A stretch of DNA of 64,000 nt, taken from Halobacteriales archaeon YIM A00010. Lineage in GTDB: Archaea; Halobacteriota; Halobacteria; Halobacteriales; Haloarculaceae. This document shows positions 16,132 through 24,520 of the stretch, one piece after another. The stretch covers positions 1,612,001 to 1,676,000 of the forward strand of contig JAKCFJ010000001.1 of NCBI GenBank assembly GCA_025041175.1. Direction: 5' to 3'. Both the position numbers and the translations under genes were made by a program. The notes under the pieces are model-generated. The model made no database searches and was not told the DNA's origin. It saw only the letters and a program-made list of their open reading frames with translations. The first letter of the stretch is position 1; each line of letters starts with the position of its first letter.

Positions 16132-16539
16132 ATGGGCAACAAAAACAAGACGATCTCGTTCCGTGTCAACGAAGACGTGTTTGAGGTGTTACGGGACATC
16201 GCTGAGGAACGAGACATTTCGCTATCGGCTGTGTTCCGCGATTACGTGGACCAGCTCGTTGCCCACGATGGACAGGTTCGGATCGTCCCCGAACACGAGA
16301 TCAACGACAGTACGACCGACCAAGAGACCTTCCCTCCGAAGGTCGAGGTCCCGAAAAGCTTCGTCCGAGAGCACGAACGGCTCGAACTCGAAGCCGACCA
16401 CCTCCGCGAGCAGCTCGATGAGTACAAACGGTACGTGACCGAACTCACCCAACAGCTCGACGAGTACAACGACGACGACATCATCGTTCTCGACGATCTC
16501 GACGACTCCGAAAGCGACGACACATACCGGCTCGGATAA
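16132..16539 (+). CDS. Ribbon-helix-helix (CopG-like) DNA-binding protein
   Basis: A 135-residue protein. Residues 1-45 fit a ribbon-helix-helix fold: the strand KTISFRVNEDVFEVL, helix DIAEERD, turn ISLSA and helix VFRDYVDQLVAH. Residues 80-115 form a coiled coil (REHERLELEADHLREQLDEYKRYVTELTQQLDEYN), probably for dimerisation, and the tail is acidic. ATG 16132 is chosen by the TTAAGT box and because the conserved MGNKNKTISFRVNED start is typical of haloarchaeal members. The target is unknown; autoregulation is common in this fold. Confidence 0.78.
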   Translation: MGNKNKTISFRVNEDVFEVLRDIAEERDISLSAVFRDYVDQLVAHDGQVRIVPEHEINDSTTDQETFPPKVEVPKSFVREHERLELEADHLREQLDEYKRYVTELTQQLDEYNDDDIIVLDDLDDSESDDTYRLG

Positions 16540-16656
16540 CGACGAGTAACGTCCATTGTGTGTCTCGTTCCGTTTCCACATTTCATCCGCCCTACCCCTG
16601 GTTAGAATCGAACCGGAGTGTAGGTCACGCGAACCGGGGATTGGTTCGGAGCACGT

Positions 16657-17109
16657 TCACGTGAGTTCGTCGATCCGGTTCCCGGTGTGGTTCGCGTAGG
16701 CGTTGTTTCCCTCGACGTACGCGAGATCCTCGACCGCTTCGAGGGTTCGCACGGAGTCGTCGAGAAACGAGAGCACGTCACCGGGGTAGGCGTACACCAT
16801 GTAGTCGTCGCCCATCACGTCGACGATTGCATCGGGACCGAGACCTTGCTCGCGGAGCGAGAGGAGATACCGGACGAACTGCCGTTCGGGGTAGCCGGTG
16901 TACAGTTCGGCTTCGGTTTCACAGTCGAGGAAATCGCCGGCGAAATCGAGCAGTCGATCGCGGGTCGCCTCGTCGAGGTTCGACAGCCCCTCCCCGGAGT
17001 AAAGCACATCCATCGTTGCGCCCGCGAACGCGCTCTTCGGGATGGAGGTGTCGAGTTGGGAGACGATCTGGCGGTGGTTTTTCAGATAGATCTTGTCCGT
17101 GATGGCCAC
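16657..17109 (-). CDS. Conserved haloarchaeal protein (DUF5814-like)
   Basis: A 150-residue protein that begins MAITDKIYLKNHRQIVSQLD and contains DEATRDRLLDFAGDFLDCETE and DAIVDVMGDDYMVYAYPGDVLSFLDDSVRTLE. The pattern matches from memory a conserved haloarchaeal family I believe is called DUF5814; this was not verified. It is all-helical, has one cysteine and no membrane segment. Function unknown. The XPB gene begins 212 bases away on the other strand, so the two are divergent, and a shared role in DNA repair is possible but only a guess. Confidence 0.72.
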   Translation of the reverse strand: MAITDKIYLKNHRQIVSQLDTSIPKSAFAGATMDVLYSGEGLSNLDEATRDRLLDFAGDFLDCETEAELYTGYPERQFVRYLLSLREQGLGPDAIVDVMGDDYMVYAYPGDVLSFLDDSVRTLEAVEDLAYVEGNNAYANHTGNRIDELT

Positions 17110-17321
17110 GCGTGTACCGAGGCATCCAGGGGAGAAAAGTCGATTGCCTCGGCGTGCTCACGGTGGTGATCAGATACGGATGAAGGATGAGGCTATTCAT
17201 TTCTAACCGGGACCTCTCAGAAAACCACCGTCTCAGCGGATGTTCGCATGGAATCAACTAATCTGAACACGACCGTGCTCACGACCGACGCCCTTTAGCC
17301 AGCGGGAACCGACAGACGGCT

Positions 17322-18650
17322 GTGGCGGTGCTTTCGTTCGAGGACGGAACGATCCGGATCGAGGGGTTGCGGTCGGATCTCCCGGGCGTCGAGTACGATC
17401 CCCGTTCCCAGACCCACCGGACGCCGGCATACCGGTACAGCGCGCTCTGTGAGACGCTCACCGAGCGCGCCATTGAGTACGAGGACCGGGTGCTCGGATT
17501 TGGGACGCTGGAACTCGACTCGGGGTATAAACTGCGGCCGTACCAACAGGAGGCGCTCGATGCGTGGCGGGACAACGACGCGTGGGGCGTGATCGAACTG
17601 CCGACGGGAAGCGGCAAGACGGTCATCGGGATCACAGCGATCGAGGCGCGTTCGTCTCCGGCGCTGATCGTCGTGCCCACGATCGATCTCCTCGACCAGT
17701 GGCATCAGGAGCTACGGACGGAGTTTTCGGTACCGGTGGGGCGGCTCGGTGGTGGAACGCAGGAGGTCGAACGAATCACCGTTTCGACGTACGATTCGGC
17801 GTATCTGCGGGCCGACGAACTCGGCGACCGGTTCGGGCTGGTGGTGTTCGACGAGGTCCACCACCTCGGTGGCGAGGGATACCGGGACATCGCCCGGTTG
17901 CTGGCCGCGCCGGCACGGCTCGGTCTCACAGCCACGTTCGAGCGCCCCGACAGCGCACACGAGACGATCGCGGAGCTGATCGGCGGACTCGTCTACCGGC
18001 TCGCTGTGGACGATCTCGCGGGCGAGCACCTCGCTTCGTACGACATCAAGCGCGTAGGCGTCTCGCTAACGCCCGACGAACGCGAGCGGTACGCGGATGC
18101 ACAGGGGACGTTCACCGACTACCTGGAGCGCTCGAACCTCACGCTCCGTGATGGCAGCGACTACCAGAAGCTGGTGCTGCGTTCGGGCACCGATCCGCAG
18201 GCGCGGGAGGCGTTGCTGGCCAAACAGCACGCGCGGGACATCATGCTGCACGCCGAGGAAAAAGTCGACGCGCTCGAACGGATCCTCGATCGACACCGCG
18301 AGAATCGCGTCATCGTGTTCGCTGTTGCCACCGAATTCGTCTACCGGCTTTCGGAGCGGTTTCTCATCCCGGCGATCACCCACCATACCGCAGCCAGCGA
18401 GCGCCGCGAGATCTTAGACCGGTTCCGGACAGGACAGTACTCGCGGGTCGTCACCGCGAACGTGCTCGATGAGGGCGTCGACGTTCCCGACGCGAACGTC
18501 GGCGTCGTGCTCGCCGGGAGCGGGAGCGAACGGGAGTTCACACAGCGGCTCGGTCGGCTTCTCCGGCCGGGCGAGAGCGAGCGAGCGCTGTTGTACGAGG
18601 TCGTGACCGAGGACACGACAGAAACGAACATCGCACGCCGGCGCCGATAG
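17322..18650 (+). CDS. XPB (Rad25) superfamily 2 DNA helicase
   Basis: 3'-5' DNA helicase of the XPB family, acting in repair with the Bax1 nuclease. The 442 residues include the N-terminal damage-recognition-like domain, motif Q LRPYQQEALDAWR, Walker A LPTGSGKTVI (near 93-102), motif II VVFDEVHHL (DEVH box), motif III GLTATFER, and motif VI QRLGRLLRPG. The start is GTG 17322 (a second in-frame GTG lies at 17328). The Bax1 gene follows after 3 bases, the conserved archaeal pairing. Confidence 0.92.
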   Translation: MAVLSFEDGTIRIEGLRSDLPGVEYDPRSQTHRTPAYRYSALCETLTERAIEYEDRVLGFGTLELDSGYKLRPYQQEALDAWRDNDAWGVIELPTGSGKTVIGITAIEARSSPALIVVPTIDLLDQWHQELRTEFSVPVGRLGGGTQEVERITVSTYDSAYLRADELGDRFGLVVFDEVHHLGGEGYRDIARLLAAPARLGLTATFERPDSAHETIAELIGGLVYRLAVDDLAGEHLASYDIKRVGVSLTPDERERYADAQGTFTDYLERSNLTLRDGSDYQKLVLRSGTDPQAREALLAKQHARDIMLHAEEKVDALERILDRHRENRVIVFAVATEFVYRLSERFLIPAITHHTAASERREILDRFRTGQYSRVVTANVLDEGVDVPDANVGVVLAGSGSEREFTQRLGRLLRPGESERALLYEVVTEDTTETNIARRRR

Positions 18651-18653
18651 ATC

Positions 18654-20174
18654 ATGCTCACGAAAGACCTGCTCCGCGTGTCGCGTGCCGGTGGGGGGTA
18701 TCGTCCGCGGTTCGTGGGAAGCGACGACTCGAGCGATCACCGCAGGCTCGCGGCCCGCGTCATCGGCACCTACCAGGGCCACGTCGACGAACCCCGCGAA
18801 CGGCTCACGGAGGCGTTGACCACCATCGAACGCGACTCGGCGTTCGATTTCAAGCTGATTCGGGGGCTGGCGAAGCTGCTCGAACGGGAGGCGACGTTCG
18901 AGACCCGAGCACCGATCGATCCCGAGCGCGCCCGTCGGGTGGCGTTCGACGCGGCCGAATCGATCGGCGTCGTCACCGAAGCGGAACGCACCAAAGCGCT
19001 CGAACGGGCCGCAGACCACCTTTCGGTCCCGCCCGAACGGCTCGATGCCACCCTGTATAACGATCTCGAATCACGACAGATCATGTCCGGGTTCGATCCC
19101 CGGTGGTCGCCCGAGGAGCTGCTCGCGCAGTACGACCTGTCGCTCGCCCAAACGGCGTTGTTCGACGCCACTGCTATCCGCGTTCGCAGCTCGGAGCCCA
19201 AAGCCCTGGTGTCGGCGGTCAAACGCCTGGGGTTGCTGTACGAGATCCGGACGTCGCCCGAGGGGCGAACGGTCCATGTCACCGGACCCGACGCGCTGTT
19301 TCGACGCTCGCGCCGGTACGGAACGCGCTTTGCGCGCCTCCTCCGAACGGTAGCGGGGGCGTCGGAGTGGCACCTCGAGGCGACGATCGACGACGACGGC
19401 ACCGAGCGTGCCCTCGAACTTACCCACGAGGAGGTCTCCGTCCCTCGGACCGATCCCGTTACCGAGATGACGTTCGACAGCGGCGTCGAGGCCGATTTCG
19501 CGGCCCGGTTTACGGGGCTGGATCTGGACTGGACGCTCGTTCGGGAACCGGAACCGCTGGCGGCGGGCGAACACGTCGTGATTCCTGATTTCGCGTTCGA
19601 TTGGCAGCCCGGTAGCGTCGAGTACCGGGTGTTTTTCGAAATCATGGGCTTTTGGACGCCCGAGTACGTCGAGAAAAAACTCTCCCGACTCGCCGATCTC
19701 GAAGCTGTCGAGTTGCTGGTCGCTGTGGACGAATCCCTCGGCGTCGGCGAGCAACTCGAGGCGCTCGATCACCGTGTGGTTCCCTACGCCGGCTCCGTCC
19801 GCGTGAAAGACGTACGAGACGCGCTCAGACGCTACGAAGCCGACCTCGTGGAACGGAGCGCGGCCGATCTCCCCGAACAGATCGCGCCACAGACCGACGT
19901 GGCGACGATCTCCGAACTCGCTGCCCACCACGGTGTCAGCGAAGCGGCGATCGAGAACAAACCGTTTCCCGACCACGCGCGCGTCGGTCGAACGCTGGTC
20001 CGTCCCGCCGTCCTCGAACGGATCGACGAACGGATCGAACCGGGACAGTCGCTCACGAACGCCGAGTCCGTGCTCGAGGAAAACGGGATCGACGACGCTA
20101 GCGCCGTCCTGTCCGAGCTCGGCTACCGGGTGGCGTGGGACGGATTGAGCGGCGGAACGATCCGACGGAAGTGA
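18654..20174 (+). CDS. Bax1-type nuclease (DUF790), XPB partner
   Basis: Bax1 binds XPB and cuts single-stranded DNA at bubble junctions. The 506 residues begin MLTKDLLRVSRAGGGYRPRF and include the long helical middle region and a PD-(D/E)xK nuclease core: VVIPDFAFDWQ with FFEIMGFWTPEYVEKKL, giving the catalytic Asp, Glu and Lys. The C-terminal 100 residues add an HTH-like region (ISELAAHHGVSEAAIENKPFPDH). The start lies 3 bases after the helicase stop, so both are made from one transcript. Confidence 0.9.
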   Translation: MLTKDLLRVSRAGGGYRPRFVGSDDSSDHRRLAARVIGTYQGHVDEPRERLTEALTTIERDSAFDFKLIRGLAKLLEREATFETRAPIDPERARRVAFDAAESIGVVTEAERTKALERAADHLSVPPERLDATLYNDLESRQIMSGFDPRWSPEELLAQYDLSLAQTALFDATAIRVRSSEPKALVSAVKRLGLLYEIRTSPEGRTVHVTGPDALFRRSRRYGTRFARLLRTVAGASEWHLEATIDDDGTERALELTHEEVSVPRTDPVTEMTFDSGVEADFAARFTGLDLDWTLVREPEPLAAGEHVVIPDFAFDWQPGSVEYRVFFEIMGFWTPEYVEKKLSRLADLEAVELLVAVDESLGVGEQLEALDHRVVPYAGSVRVKDVRDALRRYEADLVERSAADLPEQIAPQTDVATISELAAHHGVSEAAIENKPFPDHARVGRTLVRPAVLERIDERIEPGQSLTNAESVLEENGIDDASAVLSELGYRVAWDGLSGGTIRRK

Positions 20175-20226
20175 CACCGGACGACGCGCCGTTCCGAAGG
20201 ATGACCGCGTATCGACCGGCGACAGA

Positions 20227-20321
20227 GAGGCACTCCGTGCCTCAGGAAACCGGACGTAGTCTGGCGACATTACCAGAAGCCGAGGCTTCTGGTTAGCAGC
20301 CAGAAATCGAAGATTTCTGGC
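20227..20321. repeat. Hairpin array with double-hairpin element, copy 2
   Basis: Hairpins: 20227-20243 (7 bp, loop TCC), 20272-20293 (9 bp, loop CGAG) and 20299-20321 (10 bp, loop GAA). The last two are joined as in the element at 649-691 and share with it the 18 bases TTCTGGTTAGCAGCCAGA, while outer stem arms differ but still pair. The spacer 20175-20518 contains no other gene; AT-rich promoter sequence follows. Confidence 0.75.
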
Positions 20322-20448
20322 GACAATCCCGGTGCACGAAACCAATCGGGCGGTGTCTCGGCGGTTCGTCGAGCCTGTTCGAACGAAAATAGTAGTGTTT
20401 TGGTGTTGAATGGAATATAAATACACCTATTAGTAATCATACGCGGAA

Positions 20449-20454
20449 TTTTTA
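20449..20454 (+). promoter_or_regulatory. TATA box for UspA gene
   Basis: TTTTTAT in an AT-rich stretch predicts a transcript start near 20480, about 40 bases before the GTG at 20519. A second TATA-like GAATATAAATA lies at 20413-20423. Confidence 0.45.
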
Positions 20455-20518
20455 TCCCGTCTAGGGGCGGATTATGAGGTGAGACTGTGTTGCTCGTCCG
20501 GATGTCGACCGGCAGCTG

Positions 20519-21061
20519 GTGACAGAACGTTCCACGATCAAGGACATCCAGCAACCATCCCTGTTCCGGTTCCGGATGTCGATCGAGGATCCCACGGGAT
20601 CAATGATGATCGGTACACACGAACCAACCACGGGGCTATCGCTTGATACGATCGTTCTCCCGCTCGCCGGTGTGTCTGACGCCGACGCGACGTGTCAGGC
20701 GGTCCGTCCGTATCTATCGACGACGGCGGAGGTCATCGTCGTTCACGTTATCGAGAAAACGGAGGGAGGGATCGATTCCGCATCGATCGAACAGCGAAAA
20801 CTGCGCGCCGATCGGATTTTCGACCGGTGCAGAACGCTAGCGCCGTCGGTCGGCCGGATAACGAACACGCTCACGTACCACACCGACGTGGTAGGGAGCA
20901 TTCTCGACACCGCAGAGAACCGTAACGCCGATGCAGTCGTGTTCACCCCTCGTGATGCTCATCGGTTTGTAAAGCTCGTTTCAGGTGATATCGCATTCGA
21001 CCTGATCCATCGAGCAGCGTGTCCCGTCCTCATCGTTCCGTCTTCCGGCTCGAACGCATGA
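20519..21061 (+). CDS. Universal stress protein (UspA) family
   Basis: The Usp domain covers about residues 40-178: strand LDTIVLPLAG, VIVVHVIEKTE, a helix, then ADAVVFTPRDA and a C-terminal PVLIVP strand. The usual ATP-binding G-2x-G-9x-G-S/T is degenerate here (TPRDAHRFVKLVSGDIAF), so nucleotide binding is doubtful. The start is uncertain: GTG 20519, ATG 20576 and ATG 20603 are all in frame and the domain would be intact in each. The antiporter gene begins 93 bases downstream on the same strand; pairing of Usp with transporters is common in haloarchaea. Confidence 0.75.
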   Translation: MTERSTIKDIQQPSLFRFRMSIEDPTGSMMIGTHEPTTGLSLDTIVLPLAGVSDADATCQAVRPYLSTTAEVIVVHVIEKTEGGIDSASIEQRKLRADRIFDRCRTLAPSVGRITNTLTYHTDVVGSILDTAENRNADAVVFTPRDAHRFVKLVSGDIAFDLIHRAACPVLIVPSSGSNA

Positions 21062-21154
21062 CACCAATCCCGACCACGATCGTGATCGCTGTGGTAGCGA
21101 CGCGGGCAGTCTGCGCTACGGACCGTGGTCCCACCCAACGTGAGGTGCAATAGG

Positions 21155-22393
21155 ATGGTAGCGACCGTGGAGTTCGACATCCTGAACCTGTTGCTCATCC
21201 TCACGGTGGCGTGGCTGTTCGGCAACGCCGCCGAGAACGTTGGATACCCCGCGTTAATGGGTGAGATCCTGGCGGGAATCGTGTTCGGGCCGGCGGTGCT
21301 GGGGATACTTCACCCATCGGATGCCCTCGATATCTTCGCCGAGCTGGGCGTGTTCCTGTTGATGTTGTACGTCGGAATGGAGGTCGATCCCCACGAGCTG
21401 TTCGAACTCGGTCCGCAAGCGTTGATGGTCGCGTTCGGCGGGTTCATCCTCCCATTCGGGCTGGGATATCTGATCGGGGAACTGATCGGTGTCACGATCG
21501 AAGGGGCCTTGTTCATCGGTATTGCCATGGCCGCAACGTCGCTTGCGACGAAATCGCGGATCCTCGTCGACCTCGATCTCCTCGAAACGCGCATCGCCGG
21601 CGTGCTCCTCGGTGGTGCCCTGCTTTCGGACGTGGGCGTGATGGTCGTGTTCGCTGGGATCACCGGATTCCTCGAAACCGGTCAGGTCACGCTCTTGGGA
21701 CTGAGCGCCGTCATGTTGAAGGCGATCGCGTTCTTCGCGGCTGCGCTGGTGATCGGCGATCGGGCGCTCCCGTTGGTCTGGGCGCAGCTCGAGGGGCTGA
21801 TGGAAGCCCACGGCTTCGTGGATAAGACCTCGGCCTTTACTGTCGCGCTCGTCGTGGCGTTCCTGTTCGCGTTTCTGGCGGCGTTGGTCGATCTCCACAT
21901 GATCATCGGCGGCTTCGTGGCTGGGCTGTTCCTCCGACAGGCCAAGATCGACGAGGAGATTTACGAGCACATGGACACCGTCATCTACGATCTCGCAATG
22001 GGATTTTTTGCCCCGATCTTCTTCGTTGCGGTCGGTTTCGATCTCACGCTGGACGTTTTCACACAGGATCTCGGTCTCCTCCTTACGATCCTCGCTATCG
22101 CGTTCGTGGGCAAGATCGTGGGTAGCTGGGTGTTCGCCTTCCCGACGAAACTGACGAACAAAGAAGGTCTCGTGATCGGATTCGGAATGAACGGGCGCGG
22201 AACGGTCGAGATCATCATCGTTTCGGTCGGGCTTTCCGCCGGCATCATCTCACAAGAACTCTTCTCGATCCTCGTGTTCATGGCGATCTTCACCACTGCG
22301 CTCGTCCCCGCAACGATGAAGATCGGCATCGACTGGATCGAGAACGCCGACGAACTCGTGTACATGCTCGACGAACAGGAACCATCTGATTGA
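21155..22393 (+). CDS. Cation:proton antiporter, CPA2 (KefB/NapA-like) family
   Basis: A 412-residue membrane protein with about 12 hydrophobic segments and no cytoplasmic TrkA domain. Family marks are GYPALMGEILAGIVFGPAVLG in the first helices, ATSLATKSRIL, and a NMRGR-like GMNGRGTVEIII motif typical of this group. It is predicted to exchange sodium or potassium for protons. ATG 21155 is preceded by a GAGGTG Shine-Dalgarno-like site at 21142-21147, 7 bases before the ATG; ten codons of open frame upstream are not used. Confidence 0.88.
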   Translation: MVATVEFDILNLLLILTVAWLFGNAAENVGYPALMGEILAGIVFGPAVLGILHPSDALDIFAELGVFLLMLYVGMEVDPHELFELGPQALMVAFGGFILPFGLGYLIGELIGVTIEGALFIGIAMAATSLATKSRILVDLDLLETRIAGVLLGGALLSDVGVMVVFAGITGFLETGQVTLLGLSAVMLKAIAFFAAALVIGDRALPLVWAQLEGLMEAHGFVDKTSAFTVALVVAFLFAFLAALVDLHMIIGGFVAGLFLRQAKIDEEIYEHMDTVIYDLAMGFFAPIFFVAVGFDLTLDVFTQDLGLLLTILAIAFVGKIVGSWVFAFPTKLTNKEGLVIGFGMNGRGTVEIIIVSVGLSAGIISQELFSILVFMAIFTTALVPATMKIGIDWIENADELVYMLDEQEPSD

Positions 22394-22427
22394 AGCTGAT
22401 CGTGAAGGGCGGAGACGAACCGATCCG

Positions 22428-22940
22428 CTACTCGATCTCGCGGCGGCGGCCTTTGGGGATCTGTGACCGGAGTTTCCCGTGTAGGTACAGCCCCACCCCG
22501 AGCGGTTCGGTCTCACCGGCAGTGGAGTGGGTGACGATCAGATAGCCCCAGTCGCCGTCCCACGCGAGCTGTTGGTCGTCCCCAGCGATGAAAGTGCGGG
22601 CTGCCGGATCGTCGAGTTCGACGACGTTTTTGCTCGCGTGGTGGCCAAAGCGCTGGACGGCGTCCGTCGTGGGCTTCCAGTGTTCCTGGCGAACGCGGAG
22701 GGCGGTGAGACCCAGCGCCTCGACCCCGATCGGATCGGGAGCGTCGCCGGCGAACACCCAGAGCTTGCCCGCGCCTTTCTCCCAGAAGCTGTAGCCGTCG
22801 AACACGCTCGGTGGGATTCCAAACCGCTCGTCCCACCATTCGAGCACTTGCTGGCGGCTCGGTCGCCCGGACACGACGCGATCCTCGGGGGTTGCAGGCA
22901 GGCGGTCGAACCGCTGACCGACGTTTTCGTTTTCCGCCAT
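22428..22940 (-). CDS. Conserved haloarchaeal partner of the m5C methyltransferase, possibly PUA-like
   Basis: A 170-residue protein whose ATG overlaps the stop of the upstream NOL1/NOP2/Sun methyltransferase by one base (TGATG). The C-terminal part, WDGDWGYLIVTHSTAGETEPLGVGLYLHGKLRSQIPKGRRR, resembles the end of a PUA-like RNA-binding domain, which in many methyltransferases is fused to the catalytic part. I infer that it helps the methyltransferase bind RNA. No catalytic motif is visible. The longer open frame reaching 23264 is antisense-like noise across the methyltransferase. Confidence 0.75.
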   Translation of the reverse strand: MAENENVGQRFDRLPATPEDRVVSGRPSRQQVLEWWDERFGIPPSVFDGYSFWEKGAGKLWVFAGDAPDPIGVEALGLTALRVRQEHWKPTTDAVQRFGHHASKNVVELDDPAARTFIAGDDQQLAWDGDWGYLIVTHSTAGETEPLGVGLYLHGKLRSQIPKGRRREIE

Positions 22941-23845
22941 CAGCTTTTCACCTCCAGCTTCGCACAGAAAAAGCCCCCCGTGTCGTTGAGGTGGGGGTAG
23001 ATCCGCTTGGCGCGCTCGACGCTCGGATCGAACTGTTCGTCGTTCCACTCGGTGATCCCAGGACGCGTTTCGAGTGGCGCGTCGAATTCGAGTAGACGGC
23101 AGTCCTCCGTGTCGAGCACGTGATCGAGCACCGCCTCGTTCTCCTCGGGGGCGAACGTGCACGTGGAGTAGACGACCGTTCCGCCGGGGCGGGTCGCCTG
23201 GACGGCCCGCTCTACGATCCCGCGCTGGACGCCGGCGGTCCCCTTGACGCGGTCGAGGCTCCACTCATCGAGCGCCGTGGGGTTTTTCCGAACGGTTCCT
23301 TCACACGAACAGGGCACATCGACGAGGACGCGGTCGAACTGCGCGCCGTCGAAGGGCGCGAGCGAGAACGACCGGGCGTCTTTCGAGGTGACGATGCAGT
23401 TCGTCACGCCACAGCGCTCTGCGTTCGACCGCAGCGCCGACAACCGTCCGAGATTGACATCGTTCGCCACGAGCGTCCCCGCGTCGTCCATTAGCGCGGC
23501 CAGCTGCGTGGTTTTGCTGCCGGGTGCGGCACACGCGTCCAGCACTCGCTCGCCCGGCTGTGGATCGAGCACGAGCGCGGGCAGCGCCGACACCTCTTCC
23601 TGTCCGTAGATCCAGCCGTGAACGTACGGCCACGAGTTGCCGGGACGGCGCGATTCAAGGCGGAGAAGCTCGGGATGCCACTCACAGGGTTCGTGTGCGT
23701 ACCCACCGGCGTCGAGCGCCCGGCGGCTCCGATCGACGCTCGCTTTCAGGGTGTTCACCCGAACCACCGACGGCAGCGGCCGCTCACACGCCGCGCGGAA
23801 CGCGTCGTACTCCTCGATGAGCGGCCGGTAGCGCTCGAGAACCAT
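22940..23845 (-). CDS. NOL1/NOP2/Sun family RNA (cytosine-5) methyltransferase
   Basis: SAM-dependent m5C methyltransferase acting on rRNA or tRNA. The 301 residues contain the family pair of cysteines, VDVPCSCEGTVRKNP (motif IV with the releasing Cys) and VVYSTCTFAPEENE (motif VI with the catalytic Cys), SAM-binding VLDACAAPGSKTTQLA, and RVNTLK near the N-terminus. No N-terminal RNA-binding domain, consistent with a separate partner being encoded by the overlapping downstream gene. The start at 23845 lies next to dispersed repeat copy 3. Confidence 0.92.
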   Translation of the reverse strand: MVLERYRPLIEEYDAFRAACERPLPSVVRVNTLKASVDRSRRALDAGGYAHEPCEWHPELLRLESRRPGNSWPYVHGWIYGQEEVSALPALVLDPQPGERVLDACAAPGSKTTQLAALMDDAGTLVANDVNLGRLSALRSNAERCGVTNCIVTSKDARSFSLAPFDGAQFDRVLVDVPCSCEGTVRKNPTALDEWSLDRVKGTAGVQRGIVERAVQATRPGGTVVYSTCTFAPEENEAVLDHVLDTEDCRLLEFDAPLETRPGITEWNDEQFDPSVERAKRIYPHLNDTGGFFCAKLEVKS

Positions 23846-23858
23846 ACGCCGACGTTAT

Positions 23859-24005
23859 CACCCCCACCTTTTTTACGTTCGGATGGCCTTCGGCCACCCT
23901 CACGCAAAAAATCTGGACCAAAAAAAGCCGCTCGCTCCGCTCGCGGTGGGTGTACTCCCCGCTACCGCGACCGCCACCGCTCCGCAACCGCACCGCCTCC
24001 GCACT
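23859..24005 (+). repeat. Dispersed intergenic repeat, copy 3
   Basis: Reads CACCTTTTTTACG, a short TGGCC-TTC-GGCCA hairpin, an A-rich block at 23906-23926, then GCCGCTCGCTCCGCTCGCGG, GTGGGTGTACTC and CCGC/ACCGCC-type units, parallel to copy 1 at 3995-4170. From here to 24276 no gene is seen; 24120-24240 is AT-richer with a TATA-like CCTTTATG at 24244-24251. Confidence 0.75.
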
Positions 24006-24276
24006 GCATAGCTTCGACGACTGACCGCCGTTGTTCCACTCGGAAACGTGTTCACGGCGTGTCACTGGGGTGCAAAACCATGTGGATCACTTCGAACACC
24101 GAAAACGGAGACATGACCATCTGACAGAAATTCACTGGCACCAATCTATCTCAGTCAGTAGTAATGCCTGATACCGGTGTTTCGTTGCCACTCTCCGAGA
24201 AACAAGTTGTTAGTATGATATAACATTTCCCGTTCCATCAGTACCTTTATGTGTGATGGGGCAGCCAACGATAGAT

Positions 24277-24356
24277 GAGAACGCTAGTGGCGCGGAGGCG
24301 CGTGCGCGTTCGTATTGAACGCGCCGGGTGAGGAAGCACCCGACGCTGGGGTTCTC
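24277..24356 (+). ncRNA. Candidate cloverleaf RNA or structured leader, unknown function
   Basis: The 80 bases can fold into a four-way junction. Closing stem: 24277-24282 with 24351-24356, and after a G/G mismatch 24284-24289 with 24344-24349. Three hairpins fill it: 24290-24301 (GCGC stem, GGAG loop), 24304-24324 (8-bp stem GCGCGTTC, 5-base loop) and 24325-24342 (6-bp stem CGGGTG, 6-base loop), with almost no unpaired junction bases. It has no T-arm consensus or plausible anticodon, so it is not an ordinary tRNA. A TATA-like box at 24244-24251 predicts a transcript start near 24272. The next start codon is 18 bases past the fold, so it may be a cis-acting leader. Confidence 0.5.
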
Positions 24357-24373
24357 AAGCGGAAAGAACACCC

Positions 24374-24520
24374 ATGACAGGGAACGCATCAGAGGCATGT
24401 AACGGTGTCGCATTGTATCAGAAAAACAAACAGCGCACGCGCTGCCCCGTGTGCGGTCGGCCGGTTCGCACGCGGCTCGACCATCGTATGGGGTGTCCGT
24501 TGGGGCGGTGGTGGCGATGA
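24374..24520 (+). CDS. 48-residue zinc-finger microprotein
   Basis: Small frame from ATG 24374 with CPVCG at residues 24-28 followed by a basic stretch and HRMGCP, giving a possible C-x2-C...H-x3-C zinc site. Haloarchaea encode many such small CPxCG proteins. Its stop overlaps the ATG of the next gene (ATGA at 24517-24520), which strongly suggests both are translated from one mRNA. It lies directly downstream of the cloverleaf RNA. Function unknown; regulation of translation or a metal-related role are possible. Confidence 0.6.
   Translation: MTGNASEACNGVALYQKNKQRTRCPVCGRPVRTRLDHRMGCPLGRWWR

Noticed and set aside
24277-24356. Cloverleaf as a tRNA
   Set aside because: No T-loop TTCAAAT-type consensus, no 7-base anticodon loop in the expected place, and the closing stem is far longer than an acceptor arm.
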